A DNA stretch of 64,000 nt, taken from Schizochytrium sp. TIO01. Taxonomy: Eukaryota > Sar > Bigyra > Thraustochytrida > Thraustochytriidae. Position numbers and translations under genes: made by a program. The stretch lies in the NCBI GenBank assembly GCA_004764695.1, contig SMSO01000031.1, positions 7,187,261-7,251,260 of the forward strand, read 5' to 3'. Positions 1 through 13,038 of the stretch are shown piece by piece; within the stretch, counting starts at the first letter, position 1; every line of letters begins with the position of its first letter. The notes beneath the pieces are model-generated. The model ran no database searches. It was not told where the DNA came from and saw nothing but the letters and a program-made list of their open reading frames with translations.

Positions 1-2
1 GG

Positions 3-3000
3 CAGTCTGCTTCGCGCCTTTCTGACGATAGCTCTGAACTTGACATCGATGGTCCAAGTAGCATCAGTCTTGTCGAGATGTATCTCAACCTTCTACGCTT
101 TACTTTCCGTGGGGCACCATATAGTGCACAACCCATCGAAGTTGGGCTAGTCCTGGGTGATCTCAACGTGCTCGTCAGCGAATCACAGGTCATGATTTTG
201 TTAGAGCTTGTTAATATTCTCACGAATTGTATTGAGTCAATCCAACCAAGCACCGAAGTCGATGACGCTGATGACTCTTCCTCCGATGGTCATAGCGAAG
301 AGGCTATGGTTGCGGAAGATGCCGCAAAACAGCGCGAATCAGATGCAATCTTGGATCATTTTCATGGTACCAAAGACCCTGTCGAAGCGATGGAAGAGAT
401 GCACCGAGGTCTACAAGATATTGTTGACACATGCCTTGGTGTGAACTCCCTTGTTTACTCCTCTGACTCGTTTGTTCTGTCTCCAGTTGAGGCCTGTGCC
501 ATTTTTGAACGAATGTGTGATTTTCTCGGCCCAGTATTGGCAAAAGACCTCACAGAAAAGGTTGATGCTGAATGGATTATCAAAGTTGGATCTAACCAAG
601 TTGCACCGCGCACGACGGCGTTTTTCTATGGTGAATTGTGGCTCAATGCAAATAGACTCAACTTGCAATCAAACTTAGGTATGACTGGAGAGACGCACAG
701 GTCAAGTGCACGACGACGTCAACGATCTGCTACTCAATCATCACGGCGAAGTTCTACTCGTGCACGGGCAACTTCGGGAGCTACGATTGGCCAAGATATT
801 CGACCGGACGCTGCTGTCTCAACATGGGTTACGATGCGTCTTGATGTACACATAACAAACATTCGTGTAGATCTCTTTACGATTTTCAAAGTCTCGTTAA
901 GTGGTATTGATGTTAACTGCTCGACAAGTACATCTAACCACTTGAGTCAGCTGGGATTTCACATTGCTGCAATTAGTATGGTCAACTTTCGCAGTCGTGA
1001 AGGTGAAAATCCTATGGTTATCCAACCTATCGATGACTCATTTAAGGGTGTGGGGCCTGCAAAGGTCTACTGTGCTTCTTTCTTTGTTCTTCACATGGCT
1101 GGGACACTGGAACAAGCATTACAAAGAGACCCTACTTCTTTGGAATCACAAGAGCAGGAATCAACATCAAGTGATGAATCATACTCATCTGGCGGGGAAG
1201 AGGCGCACCATAGTGGGGACGGGAGCTCCACGACCTCAGGTGATTCATCTCAAGATGTTTCAGAGGAGGCGTCATTTTCAGATGAAGACCGTCAACTGCA
1301 TTTCCATCTTGATGACGACTCAAACTTGATTGAACGAAAAATAGCAGACTTTCACAATCAGTCTTTTCGGAGCCCTATTAGGGAAAAGAGATCGCTCCAA
1401 GCTATTCTTGACAGTATGTTTCGTGTGCGATCAAGGGTACGGCGCATTGAAGAGCAGCTTTTACGATCTTGCGAGGACGGAGGAATGCAAATATCATCTA
1501 ATCGAGTAGATAAAGGATGTGGCGCATTGCTCTGGAATGCAACAAATCCAGTTAAGCCATTACATGAAACTGGGCGTCAACTTTTACAAGGGTTGCGAAC
1601 TCGCTCGGAAGCAGTTGCCGGTAAAGAAACATCTGATGACGACAACTCCTCTAACTTCGCGTCCCGCGGCAGAAGGTCCTCTCAAGTCTTATACTCGCTT
1701 CCAGATATATTATCCCATCGCAGTCGACGTGGAATAAGTACGGACAAACGCCCAACGTCACAAAGAAATATGCAGCTCAATACATCTAGCTTCGAACACC
1801 TCAACAAATCAGCAATTGGAGATCTGTATAGTGATGTGAAGGCCGTGCAAAAAATTGTCCAAACAGCTGTTGTGAGTAGAGAATCTCACAGCGCTTCACT
1901 AAACGCATGTGTTGTTCTCCGTGATCTGACAGTTGAACTATCTGAGCGCCTCGCTCTTACTGGCCTTGAACTTCTTGACATCATACAGAGGATTCTGGCA
2001 AAATCTAATGAGGAGTTCGGTGACAATAAAGAAAAATCTGAGGGTACAGCTGCTTCAACTCCTGCATCCCCATCGTCGAGAGTATCATCGTCGAACTCGT
2101 CAGCCACAACAATGAGTTCCTCTGAATCCAGGGATAATCAATCTTCCGGTAGTCCAACCCTCATGAGCGGGCTAGAGCTTGCTATTGACGTGCATGGTCT
2201 GATTGTTCGGGTGAAAGCAAGTCGCGATAAAACCCCAAGCGCGACCACATCACCTGGGGTTAAAAACAACAGCGGCTCTGAACCATCTGGCAACAAGTCT
2301 CGTCAGGGTGAATCATCATATATGTCACAATCTAACATCGAGAGTGTCACAGAGATGTCATCAACTGCTGGGAAAACGTCTGCATTTGATCACCCCAGCG
2401 CTATATCTGGCTCTGAGGTGCAACGGAAAAAGTATAATGAAATATATATTGACGTCGTGATGAATTTTACAGCAGTATATGTTGCCCGCCAATGCGTGGA
2501 AACATGTGAACTCAAGATATCTCGCACCACAATTTCAATTTCCTATGATAGAGTAATTGCCCTGTTCAAAAGACAGCAGCAAAACCATTGGAGTCGCACT
2601 GGAGAGACGCCCACCACAACGGTGACACACGCTATCATGAAACCATGGGACGGTTCACTGGAATATACACTCCGGCGTACGATGTCTTCAACGAAAAATA
2701 TATCGCGCGTAGTCGCCGGGACAATGTCGAGTCTTCAGTTGTCATTGTGGACTACTGACGTGAGCGTTCTTCAAAAAATTGGGATTCGTTTAGGCGAAAT
2801 ATCCGCGTCAGTGTCGAGCTATGCAGACTTCCTTGAAAAGAACCGATCTTTGGGCACAGCAGATTCCCAGAGCCTCCACACGGGTGCTGAACACGATACA
2901 GGCAACAAGGAAAACCCATGTGATACAACAGACAACCAGGCAACCCCTGCCGATGGATCACTCAGCCCAAATAGTGACGATACAGATAATTCCAATGATG

Positions 3001-6000
3001 CGTACTGGGTCCAGCATGCCTTCCTTGTAAGGCACAACTATCAGTGCCTGGCAGGTGTTTCTGCACTTGCTGTGGCAATGAACACAAATATTGTGTTAGC
3101 TGATAGTTATTCGTACGGATTACTACTTGAAGCGAGCATACGGGCTTGTAGTTTGGTGCAAGCAAACCCACAATTGTACGAAAAGTCTTCTATTGTTATT
3201 GCTTGGTTTGACCAGCTCACCAATACTGCTGCGCGAAGTGGAACACATTTTTCAGCCAAATTACAACCAATTTTCGTCTCAAGAGATGAATCTGAGGATA
3301 CTGATTCCATCTTAAGGGAAGAGTCGGAGCAACTTCACGCAGGCGAAAATCGTAACAAATTTGTGGAGCACGGGCTTTCACCTGTTATTGAAGATGATCG
3401 TGATATCCTTGATTCGGACAATGACTCTGATTCCAAGGCTAATGTCTTGGAGAGAGTTGACTCTGACCTTGTGTTGCATGAATTCTCTGCCCGTCTTGGG
3501 CACTTCGGGCTCGATCAAGATGATGTTGCTGAGACTTTACATGATAGGGTAAAACTTAATATCAATGGCATAGCCATTGAGCTTGTCCAAGAGGTCCGGC
3601 GTTCCGAATCCAGAGTAGAATCATTCCTCCCTGTACTTCGGATTGGCGCTGATGAGATTGAACTCAGAGGTGAATCCTTCTCACAATTTAGCAAAGATAT
3701 GGTGCTGGCAACATTCATTGACATGGAAGCCAAATTCTACAACCGTAGAATTGGCTCTTGGGAATACATTATGGAGCCTTGGCGCCGTACAAAGGCGAGT
3801 TTGATCGTTTCAGAAGCAGACCAAAGTATCACAGCAGATCTTGAAGCGTTGAGTCGACTGAACATTAATATATCCGAGGATCTCTTGACACTTTTGCTGC
3901 AACTTCAAGCTGATCTGGAATCTGCAGCAAAGTCTACTACTAAAGAAAAGACAAGTGAAATCAAGCAACTTTTAGCAGAGGGTGCCGATGATGCAGACAC
4001 TAAAAGCTTGACCTCACGAGGGCGTACAACAGCCTCTCGCTCAAAACAAACTATGCAACGAACTCTCGGTTCCAAGCCAGCACGACAACAACGAAGTCGT
4101 CGCCATCGTCGAAGGAGGCGTCGTAATAAGTCTAAAAAGGTTGTTCATAAGGATGCTCAACATTGGTTCATTAATAACACTGGCGTGGAGGTTGTCATGT
4201 ATGATCTATATCAGATTGGTTACGACTACAGGGGTACTATTATTGTCTCATACCGAGATGGTTGGTATCTTCCTTCTCATGAACGTTGGAATGAGCAGCC
4301 TTTGATGCGCCTTACTCTTCTACCCTATCGTCGCCGAGGCACTGTTGGCAACCTCGGGGAGGGAGGTGATGATGAAGTTAATCATAATTCTCGAAACCTT
4401 CCAATCGGCTTTGCAAATGTGAACACTGATGAAGACTTTGACAGTAGTTTTGATGAGTCCGACGCCAGTTCTCAGGAGTCGAAGAACTATGTTCTTCGAC
4501 CCTACCGCGATAAGGATAAATATGTTTTACCTTATGAGGGATCCAAATCTAACGATGTGCCACAATTGTTAGTGGAGGTGAAAGATGAGACTGGTACCTA
4601 TTATCAGACTACAATCGACCTCGTTCCCTACATTCTCTTTCCGAACCAAGGGTCTTCGGAATGGTTTCCTTTAACATCAGATGGATCAAAACTTGAGAAC
4701 ACTCGAGGAGCGGAAATCATGTTGACTGTAGAATTTCAGCTTGATCAAGACGTGGATCTAGATCCTAATTCAATGCTTCGTGAGGTTTATGGTGGTCGGA
4801 CTTCTGCGATTGAACCTTTTCGTATCGCCTCTGGGGCAATGGTACCTATGAATTTCCATGCTTTGCCGAAAAAACATTGGTACAAAAATATTAATCGCTA
4901 TGAGATCAACAAGGGTATTTCATCGAAGAGATTCACCAAGCTGCGGGCCGTAGCAGTTGACTTCTCACTTGGACTAGATTTCACTTCCCAGCATAAACCA
5001 TTGCTAATGGTTTTCCCAGTCGATGAGTCTGGTGAAACCATGCTAACGACACGCGCTGTGTCAAACGCCAGAGGCTCCAATCAGCGTGAAATAGTTCCGG
5101 TCGCGAACCCGCTATATGAGGCAACAACTGCATTGAGAAAGTCTTCCAAGCGATCATCGGCATCAAAAAGTGGAACGATAGCAAAAAATGACTCTCCCCA
5201 AAGTAAAGAAAAATCTCATGAGCGTAATTTTTCTTTATTCCGCAAAGCGCGTCAAGACGATGCTGATAATGAAGAACGAAATGGAAAGGAACAGTCGTTC
5301 TCGTTCAATGTCTTTGGAGTTAACGCAATGCGGGATCAGAAGCGTCGAGTGATTTTCCTGGAATCTCCCGTGAAGTTGCTGAATGCTGTCGATCTTACCC
5401 TCGAAGTGATGATTTGCGAGAAAGGCACTGTTTCAGAGCAAGAGAATAGGAAAGATTTGTACCCAACTTTGGAGCCTATTCCTCTTGAGCATGCTGATAT
5501 CCGTACGAGTGGCAATCACTTATCCAACTTTGGCATGGATGTGATGAACCTGTTTGATCGTCGTATCTCAAGTCGTTGGGTGGATGGCGGGCATCGCATG
5601 CTTCACCAGAGTGAGGAGGCCGCATTTGATGCAGAAATGCTTAATGAGGTAAATATGAAAGAAGGTGCTGGGTTTACGCTCGACTCATACATCGAGTGGC
5701 GCTTTGCAACTCCAAAGCAGGTCTGCCTGTATCGAATAACTCCTACAATGGTGAAAGTTGGTCCAGAAACACACGGAACCCCTGCAGATAGAGACAAACA
5801 AGTTGATGCCTCTAAGCTTGGTCTGGATCCTGTACACTGGATAATTTTTGGTAAGGTTATCAAAGAATCTTCGGAACCAATGTCCAGGGTAAATAGCACG
5901 GACGAAGAACCTGTAGACCACACAATGGAGCCAACCCAAGAACTTGAGCAAGCAGAAGGTCACTGGGTTCTTCTTGATGAGCGGAAGGAGATTATGTTTG

Positions 6001-9000
6001 ATAAAGAGCGTAGGCCGCGAGAGTTTTTTCTTCCACAAGTGGGCAGCTTCAATTGTTATCGAATCGAAATGACTACAGAGCAACATCACAAAGCAGATAC
6101 TACTCGGGTACGTAAGTCTGACGAGGAAATTGATCTTTCTTTAGCATGTTGTGGGCCGAATGACTCGTTCCCTGTTGGTTTAGCAGGAATCGAACTCTTT
6201 GGAGAGAAATTACTTGCTCGACGCCATCGGGTGCTTATGGATTCAGGCGTATCTTCGTCGTTCAATAGTCAAGCACACATGAGTTTTGATGCAGACGCTG
6301 AAGTTGAAGATGTTCAACATTTCGCGCATGAAGCATGGATATGCCCTACTTGTGATACTGAGAATTCTGGAGATGATGATACCTGTGAAATGTGCGGGGC
6401 CTCTAAACCGGAGGTCCACAACGAGGAACAGACAAACATCATTGATCAAGACTTCGATCCAGTCGATCTGACCGACGAAGAGGCGAAAGAAGCTCGTAAG
6501 AAAAGAGCGCGATCAATTCAGGACCAGGCGCGTCAAAATGCGATTGACAGACTTCGGAACAAGGGCGGAGCGAACTCGCAAATGTCTATGCTCTTAGCAG
6601 AAGGTGACGATGACCAATTTGCAAAGTCTATTGGCTTGGACAAGTTTGTTGGCAAGGTGCAAATTGCAAGTGAGGCAAGTACTGTCCGTGGGGCTTCTCG
6701 CTTTCGAAGTCGTCGGGTGCAACTCACGCTTCGTGGCCTCTCAATATATCGACCACGGAACACAACTGAGAGAGGCCGTAATTTGCTATATCGGCAAATA
6801 GGCCGCCGCAGTCAGCAACACATGTTTGAAACAGAGGAGAGTCGAAGTCGCACTGATAGCCTCGATAGCGGGGTTGATTCTGACGGCATTCAGGGTACAA
6901 CTTCACAGCAATCAGGGAGTAGCACTTTAGTGCGACGGCGTTCAGGGTCTCAAGAAAGCGGCGCGGACATCATTGAACTGGAATTTTCTGCAAACACAAT
7001 TCTTCGAGCAGTAAATGTGCAGCGCATGACACTAAGAGTGGCTACCCCAAGTTCTGGTAATAAGGGTGCCCAATCTGCAAGCGCTCGTGCAAAACGGGAA
7101 ACTCTCCGTCTCGAAGATGGTATTTTGCTTCGGTTTACTGAGCGGGAGAGTTTTCGTCGTTGGTTTGATGCTATTGAAGCAATTATTAAGCGAACGCGAA
7201 AAGAACATCAAGGCAAGGTAGTCGAAGTAGAGGAGTTCACAGGCATGCGTCGGCTCTTAAAGCCTGGCGAAGAATTCTCGATTCCGCTAAATTATCTATA
7301 CTCAACTCAAAAGTGGTCTCTGTTTTTGCGTCCTGATGCTGAGGATGATCGTGTCCCTGTCCGCTGGGCGCAGATTCTCGATCATATATCTGCTCAGGCT
7401 CTTCAGTTTGAGGAAAGCGTGGACAATGTTATCCCAAATCTGTACTGCGAACCGTACAAGGTATCCAGCCGTATCAAGACAGAGTACAAGCTAGACGTTG
7501 TTCCATACAGCTTCAGCGCTGCATTTACTAAGCGTTTCTTGAAAGGCCATCATGCAGGTGAAGATGATACAAGTGTTATAGACTCTTCTACAGATCTTAT
7601 TCCTAGGGTTGAGATTGCTATTCGTGCCTGGGTTCGCGTAGTTAACGCCCTTCCCTTCGCGGTCGAGGTTCGTTTTAGCCAGACATCTTCTGGAGAGGAA
7701 CTTACCATAGAGCCTGGGCAGGAAATTAACATGAGCCGCATTGGGCATGACGAGGAAGCCCAGTTCCGCATTCCCGCACTCGATTCTGATTGGTGCGAAC
7801 GTCAAAAGCTAGAGTCGTTATCTTTATTTCAAGAATCAACACGAAAGGTTTTTGGAAATACGTCGGAAAGGCAACGAAAGCTAAATAGCGGCACCCCGAT
7901 TATGTTCTGGAAAAAGGGAGGAAATCGACAATATATGAAAAACGTTGTTGCTGAGGCAAAAATTGATCGCTCGCGGGACCCAACAGGTCCTCTTTATGTG
8001 GTCCTGTATGCACCATTCTGGTTTTACAATTATAGTGATGTTGATATCCTTACACAACCTCGAGAATCTTTCTTATCGCCCGGAGATGAGTCGAAGGATG
8101 TCCTCCTGATGCCCAATTTCCTTCCAGATAGCACAGAATCCACTAAGGGTGTGCACATTTTACCGCATCTACGCAACTTAGAAGGCAAGTCCAAACTTGT
8201 TTGTGCCGTGGCTCTGAAACTGGCCGACCTAGACGGGGCGAAGCATGATCCCGCACAGATTTTTGAGGGACCCAATTCATGGCATGTTGATGAAGGAGAA
8301 AAGATACCAGGAACGGGTCAATCTAGTACTGATTCTACGTTAGCAGGGGCAACGGGGATTCCTGGAGCTGCCACTAAGAACTCTGGACGCATTCAGGCAG
8401 CAAAGAATAACTGGCTAACGGATTTCGAGTCGGAGCATCAAGAATACATGGTCAGTGCTTGGTCGAAACATTTCAAAGTACAGTCAACCTCAAGCAATAT
8501 TACTTGGCGATCTTTCAGATTTGTCATCAATGCTGTGACAATTCTGCGTCGTGAAATTGGTATTGAGGTCGTCACTGGTGGTGTTAATACATTCACGCGC
8601 TCTGTGCAAGTCATTTTCCGTAGTAAATTTCTGATCGTAAATCGTATTCCAAGGACAAACATTCACTTTATCCAAAGTGCTCCACAGTCAGATGGGACTC
8701 ATGGATACTGGGAAGAGCGTCGACTTGATTATATACAGCGCAGTAAAAAACGTGATTTCCTGCGCATGCATAAAAAGGAGTCTGAAGCTAATCTTGAAGG
8801 CGATGGATCCGAAGATGTATCAGGAGAGCGAAATGGGAATGCATTGGACCAAGACGAGACAGGCCAAGAGAATGAAGATGCAAACCATGTATCTGGGGAT
8901 GATTCAGTCCTGCAGTATGACAGGAACATGCGTCGTGATAGTACTGGGGATGATTCAGAGGAGCAGCGCAGGCGACTTCGGGAGTCCTTGGATGAATCTG

Positions 9001-12000
9001 AAGACCACTCTAATTATGGAGAGGATGCCATTCCCGACAGTGAGGAAACAGAAGAAAATGAAACTGTGACAGCACTGAGGATTAATGGCGTGGAGTTCGG
9101 CAAGACCACAAAGGATGTCTATATTGGTCCCAATCCTAACCGGTGCCACCCTTTTCATTTTGGTGGTTTTCAAAAGGAGTTCCTGGGTCATGATGCTTTA
9201 TTCCGTTTTTGCGTAGTAAACGATGAACTTAAGGAGACAACTCGAGAGAGTGCTGTGATCTTAGCTTCAAAAGAGGCTGAGTTGAGTCTTATGCTTCGTT
9301 CCACTGATGGGAGCGCGCGTGGTGAGCAAGGCGCACGCCGTGTTCGCGTTGCAATCCGTAAGGAGCAAGGTACTACTTTCATTATCTTTTCTGAGGATAT
9401 TAGTGTTGGTTCTAATCCCCGTCCTTTCTACGTTATAAGGAATGAGACCCCTTTTCCGATTGAGCTGTGGCAAGATCGTATGAACCGCGTCCAGAAAAAT
9501 CTCATTGTAAACCCTGAGTCGGAACGCCCTTTTGCATGGGATAATCCTAATGTATCGCGAGAGCTTAGGGCTCGTGCAGTATGGCCAATCCTAAAGCCAG
9601 AAAATATACATGAGGTTGAAATAAGCAATTTAGTGTTTGAAAGCGGTGGGTTTTCTCAAAAATTCAGTCAAAAGAAGAAACACAAGAAAGACCGAATGAA
9701 TGCTCGACTTCAGCTACAGTCTACTCTTCGAAGGGATCCTCATGCAGGTACACAAGGTTCTATTGCTTTGGCTTATGAAACTTTGTCAACTGAAGGACTC
9801 TTCTCGATTGACACTGTCAAGCAATTTGATGATTTGCACATTGTTAACCCAACCCTCTTCGATCATAAACTTTCTATTTCAGTTGAGGGCTTTATAGACG
9901 AGAGCACAAAAACACTCGCCTTCCGATTAAGCCGTGACGTCGCCCTTAAGCATTCAACACTGATAGCAGGTACGAACATGGCCATGTACGGTATCGTTGA
10001 TACACCTGGAAGCGAATGCACCGCGTCCGAATTATCAGATGATGATGACCAGGATTCCGACGGTTTCTTAGAGTCCGATAATGAGCACCATGAACAGTAT
10101 GCAGTGCCGGAAGAAGGCACAGGAGAAGCTAATGCGGATGGTGCGCAAGCTCAACCTACACGACGGCCTTCTCTAGCTCATATCCGACCCTTGGCGAACC
10201 GTAGACGCTATCATGTATCGCTTCGATTGGTTCTTAAAGCAGATTCTATCTTCCATGCATCATCATCAAGCTCTGAGCAGCGCACTAGGTACAAAGTTGT
10301 TGTCCGCGTTGGTGGTAAAAGTCGAGAGTTTTCGGGTGTCGTTTCCACAATGCCATCAACTACGGGAGTAGTGGGTAGCGACATGTCTAAGATCGCGGAA
10401 GATCTTAAGTTTAGCCTTGAAACAAAGCCCACCCAAGTTTTTATTCTGGTCTATTCGACAGATCTACAAGACAATAGAAAACTCCTGCGATCTGGAATTG
10501 TGGATCTGATTCGTCAACTATGGTTATCGAGTTATACGGACCGTTGGATTGAGGTGAACAGCTCTGAGTGGCAGCGGTGCGTTGAAGATATTCAGGCAAT
10601 TGAAAAGGATCAGCGCCGCCGAGTACAAGAGCTTTTAAATGATGGATTCACAAATATTCTAAAACGCCAAAAAGAGCTCCGCGAACAAGATAAGACAAAG
10701 GAAAAACAGCGCATTGAGATTGAGCGTGAAAAGTCTTACTTATCAGCAACTCAGTCGGAGCACTTGGGCATTGTCAAACATACTTCCTCAAGCTCATCGC
10801 GAGGAGGAGGCGGTGGAGGAAATCTCTTTACTGCCCGAAGCACTGGATTCTTACCCATGCGCACGCGGCAGCCAACACTTCTTGCAGAAGACGTTTTCCC
10901 GTCACTTCCGCTGATTGAGCTTCATGATCCTGGCTCAGAGCTTTCTAGTACCATGCGCGTCTTGTCAAGTTCAAAGGCGAAAAGGACTAGGCAGGAGGAC
11001 GAGTCACTTAGTATAAAGTCCTATGCTTGGATGCAAATTCGCTGTGAGATACACGAACCAAAGCACGCAGATTTGGACGATACCGATGACTTGCCTAATC
11101 ATGCTGTTGCGAAGCTTGGCGAAGCTGCAACAGTCCAAATTAAGGTATTTCTCTCATCTGTGGGGCTATCTCTTGTGCACGCCTCACAGCGTCTTGAAAT
11201 ATGTTATGCGATTGTTCAACGTCTGCGTGTGTTCGCAGAAATTTCTCCTGGTAGTCTCATGCTAGGTGCTCGTTTAGGCCACTTTCAAGTGGATAATCAT
11301 GATCCAGATGCTCAATTTGAAGTCATTATAGTGCCGGAGCGTAGACCTGCTGTCAATCCAGACTCTAGATACCCTTACCCTCGAGAAGACTTTTTGGCAC
11401 TCGAAGCAATTGTTCGCCAGAGTGATGACCCTTACCTGGAGCTTGAGACTTTTGACCTTGAACTTTCGAAAATTTTGCTCAGTTTTGAGGAGTCTTTCCT
11501 CGGTAATCTCCTTTCTCTTTGGGCAAAAGTTCTTGAAGGCGCAAATCGCGAAGGTTCAATTGGTTTAGACTCGAGAACTATCGAGCACCCACCTGCATCC
11601 ACTGCTCATTTTATTCTTCAAGTGCAAGCTCTAGCAGACTTTATGTATGTGTATTGGTTTAAAATTGGGGCTATCCAGGTCTTGATTCAATGCCAACTTG
11701 ATGGCGGAAGGAAGATCACCGCAGAAGATCAAATTTCAACAGCTATTAAACAATATGTTCCAACGCTGACTATCCAGGATTTTGTGCTCCGCATCAATGA
11801 GTTTTCTCGTGCAAATGAGTTCAAACCAGGTGAGGAATTTTATCGTATTCTTATGATGCACTTTATTCAGGAGGCCGTATCTCGAAATCTTCAAACTGCT
11901 CTGACCCAAACAAATTTCTCTCTCAACCCATTTCCTGCTTGCAAAACAATTGCAATTGGGGCATACGAGATGGGGCGCCAGCCTTATGCTCAACGAGGGA

Positions 12001-12646
12001 AAGGATGCGGAGGTGTCTGCCATGGTTGCCAACTAGGACTAGCTGCTTTCATTGCAAGTCTATCAGCAGGTGTCACCGACATGATTCACGCCTATACAGA
12101 TTTTTCTGTTCTTGGTCTGGAAAATGTGGCCAACGCAAACCAATTTGACATTGTTGCGCGACCTGTAACTCTCATGACTGCGGTATTCGAGATGTCACCT
12201 ATGCGATCTCTTTCTCTTCACATAAGATTGCGAATGATTTACTTAACCCTCCGGATCAGATTGGGCAGATCCGAACTCCCCGGATGTTTACGCGCTCAGG
12301 TGAGATGATTTTATACGGCCCGGGGAATAGGCCATTCCAGCAAGACCTTGCCACTCAGCGTGCAGCTGTTGCAGTCTTTCATTTTGTTTATGACACTTGG
12401 AGATTGCGGCAAGAGCTTAAAAAGGAACGCGAGTCCTTGGGCAATTTACTTGAAGATTTTGACCCGCGTGAATACATGCAGCAACAACGTATGCGTGCTG
12501 AAAATATGAGTTATCTTGATCGATGGGGGGCTTACTTTAGAGATATATATGCTTCGTTACAGCATGAGTTTGCGAACGCTCGAAATACTGAGGGAGACGA
12601 TGAGACTGAAGAAAATGAGCGCCTTCTTCCACGTCAGCGCGCTTGA
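3..12646 (+). CDS. VPS13-like bridge lipid-transfer protein, 5' partial, spliced near the 3' end
   Basis: VPS13 proteins move bulk lipids between organelles at membrane contact sites. The frame is open from base 3, so the N-terminal chorein region lies upstream; the first in-window ATG (78) is internal. Residues are numbered from that ATG. Six strand segments of the VPS13 adaptor-binding (VAB) type are visible, each with its conserved Asn: N1366, N1769, N2523, N2651, N2855 and N3122. Between the second and third lie a RanBP2-type zinc finger (W2087, C2089, C2092, C2103, C2106) and a PH-like segment (about 2195-2377) split by a Ser-rich insertion. Acidic and Ser-rich disordered inserts are frequent. 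Near 12.2 kb the frame changes: the stop at 12306-12308 is bypassed by an inferred 95-nt intron (12165-12259). The last exon then reads the VPS13 C-terminal signature QIRTPR and ends at 12646. No PH domain follows that signature, unlike typical VPS13. The family call is firm; exact splice sites are inferred. Confidence 0.88.
12165..12259 (+). other. Inferred 95-nt intron in the VPS13-like gene
   Basis: The long frame runs into a stop at 12306-12308, while the conserved C-terminal VPS13 sequence continues in another frame from about 12260. A GT donor at 12165 (gtaact), an ACTTAAC branch-like site just upstream of the acceptor and an AG at 12258-12259 restore the frame, because 95 nt shifts it by two bases as needed. 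Alternative donors (12183) or acceptor (12226) would also restore the frame, giving introns of 44-77 nt. The 95-nt model is preferred because the carrier gene's introns are 101-144 nt and also use ACTAAC-type branch sites. Confidence 0.6.
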
Positions 12647-13038
12647 TAATAGGAGACTATCTTTTCAAGTGTCAAAAAAGGGAGCTCCTTTCATTCGATT
12701 CATTTCACATTTTCCTACTCGCCAGTTGGTGGGGTTTTATTCTGACCTTAGACACATGGCATTGGTACCCACAGCACAACTAGAGGGAGGAGCTGTCCGC
12801 GTCAAACAGTTGTGTGCTTCATCGCAACAACACAACTTGAACCTTATTATTATAGAAATGATACGAACTTCTGAAGACCATGAAATAAAATGGAAATTTC
12901 TTCTTAATTAAAAAAAAATACTTGTGATTTTAATGTTCAGTTGATCGAATTAAGGGCGGCAAGTTGCCTTTTAATATAATATATATATCAAATAATACCT
13001 GGTGTGAGTGTCGCCTTGATTTAATTATAGGACTATTC
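12647..13038. other. Convergent 3' intergenic region
   Basis: This spacer separates the ends of two genes pointing at each other. It is AT-rich toward 12900-13035, with an A run and a TA-rich stretch around 12976-12988, as expected for 3' untranslated regions and polyadenylation signals. I see no further gene. Confidence 0.6.
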
